From NCBI GenBank assembly GCA_964501505.1, contig CAZCSY010000032.1:1-15463 (forward strand): a stretch of 15,463 bases of DNA. The letters run 5' to 3'. The stretch is from CAZCSY01 sp964501505 (lineage in GTDB: Bacteria > Omnitrophota > Gorgyraeia > Velamenicoccales > Velamenicoccaceae). The translations under genes were made by a program, and so were the position numbers. This document shows, in pieces, positions 6,347-13,557 of the stretch (the first letter of the stretch is position 1; each line of letters opens with the position of its first letter). The notes under the pieces were generated by a model. The model was given only the letters and a program-made list of their open reading frames with translations, was not told where the DNA came from and made no database searches.

Positions 6347-6352
6347 TATACT
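6347..6352 (+). promoter_or_regulatory. Candidate -10 (TATACT) upstream of ptsN
   Basis: TATACT sits at the end of a T-rich block (6318-6352), the only strongly AT-rich part of the 165-base gap before ptsN. No convincing -35 lies 16-18 bases upstream; the closest is TTCGGT. It would give a leader of about 90 nt that includes the ACTCTCATG direct repeat. Confidence 0.35.
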
Positions 6353-6388
6353 TCAGAAAGGACCGTGTCATCCCTGCCACCCCAATAA

Positions 6389-6409
6389 ACTCTCATGTAC
6401 ACTCTCATG
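6389..6409 (+). repeat. Direct repeat ACTCTCATG x2
   Basis: ACTCTCATG occurs at 6389-6397 and 6401-6409, offset by 12 bases. It lies in the ptsN leader, about 40 bases before the start codon. It may be an operator or leader element, or chance. Confidence 0.4.
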
Positions 6410-6450
6410 ACCGCTTCGTCACATAAACGTAACCAGGAGGTTGCATCCCC

Positions 6451-6921
6451 ATGAAGATCATGGACTTTCTCTGCGAGGACGCTGTCACCGTTGACATGAA
6501 GAGTACGGACAAGAACGAGGCGATCAAGGAACTCGTTGATCAACTGATCGTTGCGGGCGAGCTCGACAAGAAAGACAAGGGTAAGGTCGTGGAGCTCCTG
6601 GTGGCGCGCGAGGCGCTCGGCTCCACCGCGATCGGCCACAACGTCGGCATCCCCCACGCCAAGACCGACTGCGTCGAAGACCTCATCGCGGCCTTCGGCC
6701 TCTCGCGCAAGGGCGTGGACTTTGATTCCCTGGACGGGGAGCCCGTGTATATCTTTTTCCTTCTCTTGGCGCCCCAGGACTCCGCCGGCCCGCACCTCAA
6801 GGCCCTGGCCCGGATATCACGCCTCATCAAGGACAAGTATTTCCGCGACATGCTGCGTCAGACGAAAGACAAAAAGGACGTCGTGCGCATCATCGAGGCC
6901 GAGGATGATAAAAAGATATAG
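6451..6921 (+). CDS. ptsN: PTS EIIA domain protein, nitrogen-PTS/fructose type
   Basis: This single-domain EIIA of the fructose/mannitol-Ntr family has 156 residues, the length of EIIA-Ntr. The phospho-accepting His is His69 in STAIGHNVGIPHAKTD, and a second conserved His lies in SAGPHLKALARIS. Such proteins take phosphate from HPr. The Ntr type usually regulates transporters, sigma factors or kinases instead of importing sugar. AGGAGG at 6435-6440 lies ten bases before ATG 6451. It is the first gene of the plus-strand series and overlaps yvcK by 17 bases. No EIIB or EIIC occurs in the window, which favours the regulatory role. A fructose-type EIIA with a distant permease cannot be excluded. 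Confidence 0.85.
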   Translation: MKIMDFLCEDAVTVDMKSTDKNEAIKELVDQLIVAGELDKKDKGKVVELLVAREALGSTAIGHNVGIPHAKTDCVEDLIAAFGLSRKGVDFDSLDGEPVYIFFLLLAPQDSAGPHLKALARISRLIKDKYFRDMLRQTKDKKDVVRIIEAEDDKKI

Positions 6922-8173
6922 ACTCCGGAACCTCTTCAAGTGGCTGTATCCCGGCATGCACGTCAAGCGCTGGGGGTTTCTGACGTTGCTGGGCGTCGTG
7001 GTCATCTTTATCGGCGCCAGGGGCCTGACCCAGATGCCCAAGGAGTTTTCCGAGATCATCACGATCGTCTACTACGCCAACATCTTCATCGGGATCGTCT
7101 TGATGATCCTCGGTTTCAAGAACATGATGATGTCGGTCGTGACGCAGATCCTGCCGCACCAGCAGGGCAGGCTCATCGATATCCTTTACCAGAAGCGTTT
7201 TCTGGAGCACGGCCCCCGCATCGTTGTCGTCGGCGGCGGCACGGGCCTCTCGATGCTCCTGCATGGCTTGAAAGAGTACACGTCGAACATCACGGCGGTC
7301 GTGACGGTGGCGGACGACGGCGGCAGCTCCGGCCGGCTGCGCCGGCAGTTCGACATGGTCGCGCCGGGCGACATCCGCAACTGCCTGGTGGCGCTGGCGG
7401 ATGACGAGACGTCGATGCGCGACCTCTTCCAGTATCGCTTTGAAAAAGAGACGGAGTTCTCCGGCCACAGTTTCGGCAACCTCTTTTTGACGGCACTCAC
7501 CCAGGTGACCGGCGACTTCGAGAAGGCGGTGAAGGAGTCGAGCAAGATCCTGGCTATCCGCGGCCGCGTCCTGCCCTCGACCCTCGAGAAGGTGGTGCTG
7601 GCGGCCGAACACGCCGACGGCCGCGTGACGCAGGGCGAGGCCGAGATCCCCAAGACCGGATCGCCCATCAAAAAGATCTATATCCGCCCGCCCAACGCCC
7701 AGGCGGCACCGGAGGTGATCAAGGCGATCGAGGAGGCCGAGGTGATCATCCTGGGCCCGGGGAGCCTTTATACGAGCATCATCCCCAATCTTTTGATCAG
7801 GGAGATCCGCGAGGCGGTGATCGCGGCCGAGGTCTCGAAGATTTACGTCTGTAACATCATGACGCAGCCGGGCGAGACCACGGATTTCAAGGCCTCGGAC
7901 CACGTCAAGGAGCTGGTTGCGCAGACCGATCCCCGCATCCTGGATGCGGCGATCGTCAACACCGGCAGGATCCCGGCCCCCATGCGTGAGAAGTATGCCA
8001 GGGAGAAGGCCGTCCCGGTCGAGCCGGACTCAGGCCGCATTCGCGACTTCGGGTATGCCGTGATCGAGGAAGACCTGGTGAGCGCGGCGGACCACGTCCG
8101 CCACGATTCGACGAAGTTGGCCCGTATCATCGGCAACCTGCTGAACCTCGAGCGGCGGGCCGTGACGGGATGA
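6905..8173 (+). CDS. yvcK: YvcK/CofD-like gluconeogenesis factor with N-terminal membrane anchor
   Basis: The 422-residue product has the YvcK core: RIVVVGGGTGLS (105-116), VTVADDGGSSGRLR (133-146), PGDIRNCLVAL (154-164), then SFGNLF and GPGSLYTSIIPNLL. These bind a phosphorylated sugar nucleotide in the family. B. subtilis YvcK is needed for growth on gluconeogenic carbon sources and for cell-wall homeostasis. Here about 100 extra N-terminal residues precede the core, with two hydrophobic segments near 24-41 and 51-73, so the protein is likely anchored in the inner membrane. I start it at ATG 6905, inside the ptsN end. The frame runs open further upstream as an antisense-like Arg/Ser-rich shadow of ptsN. 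It overlaps the HPr start by four bases (ATGA). Confidence 0.9.
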   Translation: MIKRYRLRNLFKWLYPGMHVKRWGFLTLLGVVVIFIGARGLTQMPKEFSEIITIVYYANIFIGIVLMILGFKNMMMSVVTQILPHQQGRLIDILYQKRFLEHGPRIVVVGGGTGLSMLLHGLKEYTSNITAVVTVADDGGSSGRLRRQFDMVAPGDIRNCLVALADDETSMRDLFQYRFEKETEFSGHSFGNLFLTALTQVTGDFEKAVKESSKILAIRGRVLPSTLEKVVLAAEHADGRVTQGEAEIPKTGSPIKKIYIRPPNAQAAPEVIKAIEEAEVIILGPGSLYTSIIPNLLIREIREAVIAAEVSKIYVCNIMTQPGETTDFKASDHVKELVAQTDPRILDAAIVNTGRIPAPMREKYAREKAVPVEPDSGRIRDFGYAVIEEDLVSAADHVRHDSTKLARIIGNLLNLERRAVTG

Positions 8174-8457
8174 CGAACGATAAGATGATAATGATGAAGC
8201 GCGTCGAGAAGAAGGTGGTGGTGCGTAACAAGCAGGGCCTGCACGCCCGTCCGGCGGCCCTCTTCGTGCAGATCGCCAACAAGTTCGACGCCACCATAAA
8301 GGTGCAGAAAGACGATCAGATCGTCAACGGTAAGTCGATCATGGGTATCCTGATGCTGGCGGCGGAGAAGGATTCGGAGATCCTGCTGATCGTGGAAGGC
8401 ATCGACAGCGAGGCGGCCGTCAACGAACTGGAAGCACTTTTGATGTCCAATGAATGA
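8170..8457 (+). CDS. ptsH: Phosphocarrier protein HPr
   Basis: HPr carries phosphate from Enzyme I to EIIA proteins. In 95 residues it has the active-site segment NKQGLHARPAALFV with His25 (His15 in E. coli numbering). The regulatory segment VNGKSIMGILML has Ser56 in the position phosphorylated by HPr kinase. ATG 8170 overlaps the yvcK stop (ATGA). Further in-frame ATGs at 8185, 8191 and 8194 would shorten the N-terminus to normal length, so the exact start is uncertain. Its place just after yvcK recalls B. subtilis, where yvcK lies with the HPr-like crh. It overlaps ptsI by eight bases. Confidence 0.93.
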   Translation: MTNDKMIMMKRVEKKVVVRNKQGLHARPAALFVQIANKFDATIKVQKDDQIVNGKSIMGILMLAAEKDSEILLIVEGIDSEAAVNELEALLMSNE

Positions 8458-10210
8458 GATCATCTTAAAGGGCATACCGGCAGCACCGGGGATCGCGATC
8501 GGTCCGGCGTACGTCTTTGGCTACGAGGATCTGAGCGTCGAGAGCCACCCGATCACCGAGGGCCAGGTGCCCCTGGAGATTTCCCGTTTTGAAGACGCGC
8601 TCATCCAGACGCGCCAGGAGATCATCGCCCTGCAGAAGAAGATCGCGCAGGAGATGGGGGTGGAGCACGGAGAGGTCTTTGACGCGCACCTCCTGGTCCT
8701 GGAAGACCGCATGCTTATCGAGGAGGTCATCTCGCGCGTCAAGAAAGAGCGGGTGGCCGTCGATTTTATCTTCAACGAGGTGCTCAAGCACTACGCCAGC
8801 GTCTTTTCGCGCATCGAAGATGAATACCTGAAGGAGCGCATCAGCGACATCAACGACGTCGGCCGGCGCATCCTGCGCAACCTGCTGGGCCGCAGGCGCA
8901 CGACCCTTTCCGATTTAGACCATCAGGCCGTCATCGTGGCCCACGACCTGTCCCCCTCGGACACCGCCTCGATGCACAAGAACCAGGTCACGGCCTTCGT
9001 GACCGACATCGGCGGTAAGACGTCGCACACGGCGATCATGGCCAAATCCCTCGAGATCCCCGCGGTGGTGGGCTTGGAGAGCGGCACCGTTCAGATCAAG
9101 AACGGCGATTTCCTGATCGTCGACGGGTCTTCGGGTGTCGTCATCGTGTCGCCGGACCCGGAGACGCTGAAAAAATATCAGATCCAGGAAGAGAAGATCC
9201 GCGGTATCTCCCAGGTCCTGACGACCCTGAAAGACCTGCCGGCCGAGACCAGGGACGGTGTCCGGGTGATACTTTCGGCGAACATCGAGTTTCCCGAAGA
9301 GGTGGCCTCGGTGTTGCAGCACGGGGCCGACGGCGTGGGGCTCTACCGCACCGAATATTTTTACATGAACCGCAAGGACCTGCCGTCGGAAGACGAGCAG
9401 TACGAGGCCTATAAGCAGTTGGCCGATTCTTTTAAGGAGCGTCACGTGATCATCCGCACGATGGACCTGGGCGGCGATAAGTTCGTCTCGAGCTTCCAGT
9501 TTCCCAAGGAGATGTCGCCGTTCATGGGGTGGCGCGCCGTCCGTTTTTGTCTCGCGCGGCCGGACATCTTCAAGATGCAGCTGCGGGCCATCCTGCGGGC
9601 CTCGGCCCATGGCAACCTCAAGATCATGTTCCCGATGATCTCGGGGATCGAGGAGCTGCGCCAGGCCAAGGCCCTGGTCGAGGAGTCGAAGGGGGAGCTG
9701 CAGAGAAAGGGCATTCCCTTCAACCCCGAGATCGAGGTCGGCGCCATGATCGAGGTGCCCTCGGCGGCCCTGACGAGCGATGTGATCGCCCGGGAGTCGG
9801 CCTTTTTCAGCATCGGCACCAATGATCTGATCCAGTACGCCCTCGCGGTCGACCGGACGAACGAAAAGATCGCCTACCTCTACGAGCCGACGCATCCGGC
9901 CGTGTTGAAGTTGATCAAGCATGTCATCGAGGCGGGGCACCGGGCCGGCATCAGCATCGGGATGTGCGGAGAGATGTCGAGCGAGCCGGAGATCGCCCTT
10001 CTCCTTTTGGGCATGGGGCTGGACGAATTCAGCATGCCGTCCGCCTCGATCCTGGAGATCAAGAATATCATCCGCAGCGTCACCCGGGAGAAGACGCGCC
10101 AGATCGCCGAAGAGGCGCTGGGGCTCACGACCGGCCTTGAGGTCGACAACTTCTTGAAAAAGAAACTGCGGGAGATCCTCCCGGACATCTATCCCGTAGC
10201 CAGCCCCTGA
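8450..10210 (+). CDS. ptsI: PTS Enzyme I (phosphoenolpyruvate-protein phosphotransferase)
   Basis: Enzyme I autophosphorylates with PEP and passes phosphate to HPr; it works in the cytoplasm. The 586 residues match the family (575 in E. coli). Order: N-terminal domain with HPr-binding helices, swivelling domain with the phospho-His in GGKTSHTAIMAKS (His193), then the PEP-binding barrel with GVGLYRTEYFYM (296-306), IIRTMDLGGDK (334-344, Arg336), GTNDLIQYALAVDR (456-469) and the acid-base Cys506 in GMCGEMSSEP. No N-terminal GAF domain is present, so it is the sugar-PTS architecture rather than PtsP. It overlaps ptsH by eight bases, indicating coupled translation. Confidence 0.96.
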   Translation: MNEIILKGIPAAPGIAIGPAYVFGYEDLSVESHPITEGQVPLEISRFEDALIQTRQEIIALQKKIAQEMGVEHGEVFDAHLLVLEDRMLIEEVISRVKKERVAVDFIFNEVLKHYASVFSRIEDEYLKERISDINDVGRRILRNLLGRRRTTLSDLDHQAVIVAHDLSPSDTASMHKNQVTAFVTDIGGKTSHTAIMAKSLEIPAVVGLESGTVQIKNGDFLIVDGSSGVVIVSPDPETLKKYQIQEEKIRGISQVLTTLKDLPAETRDGVRVILSANIEFPEEVASVLQHGADGVGLYRTEYFYMNRKDLPSEDEQYEAYKQLADSFKERHVIIRTMDLGGDKFVSSFQFPKEMSPFMGWRAVRFCLARPDIFKMQLRAILRASAHGNLKIMFPMISGIEELRQAKALVEESKGELQRKGIPFNPEIEVGAMIEVPSAALTSDVIARESAFFSIGTNDLIQYALAVDRTNEKIAYLYEPTHPAVLKLIKHVIEAGHRAGISIGMCGEMSSEPEIALLLLGMGLDEFSMPSASILEIKNIIRSVTREKTRQIAEEALGLTTGLEVDNFLKKKLREILPDIYPVASP

Positions 10211-10251
10211 AGGGGCGAGGGCCGCTCGGCGGTCGCGAGCCGGCGGGCCTC
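10203..10251 (+). terminator. Tandem hairpins over the ptsI stop
   Basis: GCCCC/GGGGC with a TGAA loop (10203-10216) covers the ptsI stop codon. A longer stem follows at 10217-10251: GAGG, CCGC and CGGC pair with GCCG, GCGG and CCTC around the loop GGTCGCGA, with one mismatch and one bulge. No U-tract follows. It may act as a Rho-type terminator, an attenuator or an mRNA processing or stability element inside the operon. Confidence 0.4.
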
Positions 10252-10265
10252 TTCGGACAGGTATC

Positions 10266-11042
10266 GTGACGGCCGAACGACGAGAGAAGATCAAGGCGGT
10301 GATCCTGGCAGCGGGATACGCCACGCGCCTGTATCCTTTGACGCGCAATATCCCCAAGCCGCTTTTGCAGGTCACGCCCGGCAAGGCCGTTATTGATTTT
10401 ATCGTCGAGGACCTGGCGGGGTGCGGCCGCGTCGATGAGATCGCCGTGGTGACGAACCACAAGTACGCGGGTGCCTTTGCGGCCTGGGTCCGCCGGCGCC
10501 GCGCGCGGGTCCCCATCGCGATCCTCGACGACGGGACGCTCTCGAACAGCGACCGTCTCGGTGCCATCGGCGACATGGCCTTTGCCGTCGGCAAGAGGAA
10601 GATCGCCACAGATCTTATCGTCGTCGGAGGGGATAACCTCTTTGACGTCGGCGTGGCGCGCTTTGTGCGTTTTGCCCACCGTCACAAGCCGCGGGTCTCC
10701 CTGGCGCTTTTTGATATCCGTGACAAGGACGCGGCGCGGCGTTTCGGGATCGTGGGCGTGGATCGGGCCGATCACGTCACGTCGTTTGATGAGAAGCCGG
10801 CGCGTCCCCGGTCGACGCTGGCGGCGACGTGCCTGTATTATTTTCCGAAGGCATCGCTGGCGCTTTTGAAGGATTACATCGGGGATCGCGACACGTCCAA
10901 CGACGTGCCCGGCAACTATATCAAGTGGCTCATGAAGAGAACGGGGGTCAGCGGTTTTGCGATCCGTCGGGGCCACTGGTTCGATATCGGTCACCTGGAT
11001 TCGTATAAGCAGGTCCTGGCCTTATATAACGGTAAGGTTTAA
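10266..11042 (+). CDS. Sugar-1-phosphate nucleotidyltransferase (RmlA/GalU-like)
   Basis: The 258-residue enzyme belongs to the NTP_transferase family, which joins NTP and a sugar phosphate to NDP-sugar and pyrophosphate. Motifs: AVILAAGYATRLYPLT (11-26) with the nucleotide-binding loop, PKPLL (30-34), metal-binding Asp in GGDNLF (121-126), and FDEKP. Length and sequence are close to glucose-1-phosphate thymidylyl- or uridylyltransferases, but the base and sugar are not fixed by these motifs. The GTG start at 10266 puts the first strand a normal eight residues in; the ribosome site (GGACAGG) is moderate. It lies 55 bases after ptsI, behind a hairpin, and 35 bases before metK. No other sugar-nucleotide genes are adjacent. 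Confidence 0.82.
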   Translation: MTAERREKIKAVILAAGYATRLYPLTRNIPKPLLQVTPGKAVIDFIVEDLAGCGRVDEIAVVTNHKYAGAFAAWVRRRRARVPIAILDDGTLSNSDRLGAIGDMAFAVGKRKIATDLIVVGGDNLFDVGVARFVRFAHRHKPRVSLALFDIRDKDAARRFGIVGVDRADHVTSFDEKPARPRSTLAATCLYYFPKASLALLKDYIGDRDTSNDVPGNYIKWLMKRTGVSGFAIRRGHWFDIGHLDSYKQVLALYNGKV

Positions 11043-11064
11043 CCCTTGATTTTACTAGCTAATT

Positions 11065-11070
11065 GGAGGA
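11065..11070 (+). promoter_or_regulatory. Ribosome binding site fixing the metK start
   Basis: GGAGGA lies seven bases before ATG 11078. An upstream in-frame TTG at 11063 overlaps the site itself and can be dismissed. Confidence 0.8.
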
Positions 11071-11077
11071 GCCAAGC

Positions 11078-12244
11078 ATGACATCACGGGATTACTTTTT
11101 TGCGTCGGAGTCGGTGGGGGAGGGGCATCCGGACAAGGTCTGCGACCAGATCTCCGATGCGGTGTTGGATGCGGTGATGCGCGATGACCCCAAGGGCCGC
11201 GTGGCGTGCGAGACCTATGTCACGATGGGCCTCATCATCGTCGGCGGCGAGATCACGACGACGACGTATGTCGATGTTCCCCGCCTGGTCCGCAAGACGC
11301 TCGAGGACATCGGCTACACCCATCCGAAATACGGTTTTGATTTTCACACGTGCGCGATCCTCAACGCCATCAACAAGCAGTCGCCGGATATCGCGCAGGG
11401 TGTCGACGCCGGCGGCGCGGGCGACCAGGGGATCATGATCGGGTACGCCTGCGACGAGACCCCCGAGCTGATGCCGCTGCCGATCATGCTGGCCCATAAG
11501 CTGGTCAAGCGCTTTGCGGACGTGCGCAAGGATGGCACGCTCAAGTATCTGGGGCCGGACTGCAAGTCACAGGTCACGGTCTTCTACGAGAAGGGTGTGC
11601 CCAAGCGTGTCGATAACGTGGTCCTGGCGTGTCAGCATACCGAAGATATCCTGGATAAGACGGGCAGGCACATCACCGAAGAGGCCCGCCGGGAGATGAT
11701 CCGGGTGGTCGCGGGGCCCGTCCTGGAGGGGTTGGCCCACGGCAAGACGCAGTACTTCGTGAACGAGACGGGTAAGTTTTTGGTGGGGGGGCCGCAGTCC
11801 GATACCGGCATGACGGGCCGCAAGATCGTCGTCGACACCTATGGCGGCGTCACCTCGCACGGCGGCGGTGCCTTCTCCGGCAAGGACCCGACGAAGGTGG
11901 ACCGTTCGGCGACCTACATGGCGCGCTACGTCGCCAAGAACATCGTCGCCGCAGGACTCGCCAAGAAGTGCTTCATCGAGCTGGCCTATTGCATCGGCAA
12001 GGCCGAGCCCGTGAACCTCTTCGTCGATACGTCGGGGACGGGCAGGGTCTCTGATGAGACCCTGGAGAAGGCGATCGCCAAGGTCTTTGACCTAACGCCG
12101 CGGGCCATCATCAAGGCCCTGGACCTCTTAAAACCTAAGTTCCAGGCCACGGCCTGTTACGGCCACTTCGGCCGCACCGGTGACGGCTTTACCTGGGAGA
12201 AGACGGACAAGACCGCCGAACTGAAGAAGGCCGTCGGCAAATAG
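11078..12244 (+). CDS. metK: S-adenosylmethionine synthetase
   Basis: MetK makes AdoMet from methionine and ATP, releasing phosphate and pyrophosphate. The 388 residues match the bacterial enzyme (384 in E. coli). Seen motifs: SVGEGHPDK (12-20) with the ATP/methionine-binding His, the signature GAGDQG (113-118), and the phosphate loop GGGAFSGKDPTKVDRS (262-277). The end is also family-like (YGHFGRTGDGFTWEKTD). The start is set by the GGAGGA site described separately. ahcY starts 50 bases downstream, so synthesis of AdoMet and removal of its by-product AdoHcy are coupled. The 35-base upstream gap is too short for a SAM riboswitch. Confidence 0.97.
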   Translation: MTSRDYFFASESVGEGHPDKVCDQISDAVLDAVMRDDPKGRVACETYVTMGLIIVGGEITTTTYVDVPRLVRKTLEDIGYTHPKYGFDFHTCAILNAINKQSPDIAQGVDAGGAGDQGIMIGYACDETPELMPLPIMLAHKLVKRFADVRKDGTLKYLGPDCKSQVTVFYEKGVPKRVDNVVLACQHTEDILDKTGRHITEEARREMIRVVAGPVLEGLAHGKTQYFVNETGKFLVGGPQSDTGMTGRKIVVDTYGGVTSHGGGAFSGKDPTKVDRSATYMARYVAKNIVAAGLAKKCFIELAYCIGKAEPVNLFVDTSGTGRVSDETLEKAIAKVFDLTPRAIIKALDLLKPKFQATACYGHFGRTGDGFTWEKTDKTAELKKAVGK

Positions 12245-12283
12245 GCGGCGAGCATTTGAGCACGGATTACCCGAATAAACAAA

Positions 12284-12290
12284 GGGGAGG
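12284..12290 (+). promoter_or_regulatory. Ribosome binding site fixing the ahcY TTG start
   Basis: GGGGAGG lies four bases before TTG 12295, whereas the upstream in-frame TTG at 12256 has no such site. The resulting start MKYDVKDLKLAGKG matches the family N-terminus. Confidence 0.75.
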
Positions 12291-12294
12291 CAAA

Positions 12295-13542
12295 TTGAAA
12301 TACGACGTCAAGGATCTCAAGCTGGCCGGGAAAGGCAGGTTGCGTATCGAATGGGCGAGCGACAACATGCCGGTCCTGAACATGATCCAGCAGCGATTCC
12401 GCAGGGAGAAGCCGCTCGCCGGGACGAAGATCGCCTGTTGCCTGCACGTGACGAGTGAGACGGCGGTCCTGATGTTGACCCTGAAGGCCGGCGGCGCCCG
12501 GACGGTGTTGTGCGCCTCCAATCCGCTTTCCACGCAGGACGACGTCGGCGCCTCCCTCGTCCGGGATTATCAGATCCCGGTCTTCGCCATCAAGGGCGAA
12601 AACCATAAGACGTATTACGACCATATCGAGGCGGCCCTGGCGAACCGGCCGGCCCTCACCATGGACGACGGCGCGGACCTCGTTTCGACGATCCACAAGA
12701 AAAAGGGACCGTATCCGCTCGGCGGGACGGAAGAGACGACGACCGGCGTCATCCGCCTGCGCGCGATGGAGAAAGACGGCGCGCTCGAGTACCCGATCAT
12801 TGCCGTCAACGACGCCCAGACCAAGTACCTTTTTGACAACCGCTACGGCACGGGCCAGTCCACGATCGACGGTATTATCCGCGCCACGAACAAGTTGATT
12901 GCCGGCACCGACTTTGTCGTCTGCGGCTACGGCTGGTGCGGCCGGGGCGCCGCCATGCGCGCCAAGGGGCTGGGCGCCAACGTCATCATCGTCGAGGTGG
13001 ACCCCTTCAAGGCCCTGGAGGCCGTGATGGACGGTTTCCGCGTGATGCCCATCGCGCGGGCCGCGAAGATCGGCGACATCTTCTGCACGCTGACCGGCGA
13101 CATCAACGTCATCCGGCCGGAGCACTTCAAGATGATGAAGGACAAGGCGATCGTCTGCAACTCCGGCCACTTCAACGTCGAGATCGACATCCCGGGGCTG
13201 AACAGGGCGAGCAGGAAGAAGCGCATGACCCGCGACTTTGTCGAAGAGTTCGTGCAGAAGGACGGCCGCCGGCTCTACCTCTTGGGGGACGGGCGCCTCA
13301 TCAACCTGGCCGCTGCCGAAGGCCACCCGGCTCAGGTCATGGACATGAGCTTTGCCAACCAGGCCCTGTCCGCCGAGTTCATGAAAGAGAACCACGAGAC
13401 GCTCGAGCGGCGCGTCTACAAGGTTCCGGAGAAGATAGATAAAGGTATTGCCGAGCTTAAGCTCGCCTCGATGGGCGTCAAGATAGACAAGCTCACCCCC
13501 GAACAGGTGAAATACCTGGCCAGTTGGGAGATGGGCACTTAA
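12295..13542 (+). CDS. ahcY: Adenosylhomocysteinase (S-adenosylhomocysteine hydrolase)
   Basis: AhcY reversibly splits AdoHcy into adenosine and homocysteine with bound NAD, relieving methyltransferase inhibition. The 415 residues show IEWASDNMPVL (18-28), LHVTSETAVL (50-59), NPLSTQDDVGASL (76-88), DDGADLV (124-130), TEETTTGVIRL (145-155) and VNDAQTKYLFDNRYGTGQS (171-189, with the catalytic Lys and Asp). The NAD-binding loop is GYGWCGRG (211-218). The C-terminus ends LTPEQVKYLASWEMGT and lacks the KPDHYRY tail of the long eukaryotic and proteobacterial forms. This agrees with the short archaeal and Thermotoga-like type. A related substrate such as S-inosylhomocysteine cannot be excluded. It follows metK and precedes pfkA by 15 bases. 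Confidence 0.95.
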   Translation: MKYDVKDLKLAGKGRLRIEWASDNMPVLNMIQQRFRREKPLAGTKIACCLHVTSETAVLMLTLKAGGARTVLCASNPLSTQDDVGASLVRDYQIPVFAIKGENHKTYYDHIEAALANRPALTMDDGADLVSTIHKKKGPYPLGGTEETTTGVIRLRAMEKDGALEYPIIAVNDAQTKYLFDNRYGTGQSTIDGIIRATNKLIAGTDFVVCGYGWCGRGAAMRAKGLGANVIIVEVDPFKALEAVMDGFRVMPIARAAKIGDIFCTLTGDINVIRPEHFKMMKDKAIVCNSGHFNVEIDIPGLNRASRKKRMTRDFVEEFVQKDGRRLYLLGDGRLINLAAAEGHPAQVMDMSFANQALSAEFMKENHETLERRVYKVPEKIDKGIAELKLASMGVKIDKLTPEQVKYLASWEMGT

Positions 13543-13557
13543 ACCGGAGAGAAGCAC

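Noticed and set aside
8915..10609. 564-codon open frame on the minus strand across ptsI and the next gene
   Set aside because: It is antisense to clear family genes, rich in Arg/Asp/His, and shows no domain; long antisense frames are common in GC-rich coding DNA.
11043..11077. SAM or SAH riboswitch upstream of metK/ahcY
   Set aside because: The gaps are 35 and 50 bases, mostly ribosome sites, too short for the known aptamers plus expression platform, and no matching stems are seen.
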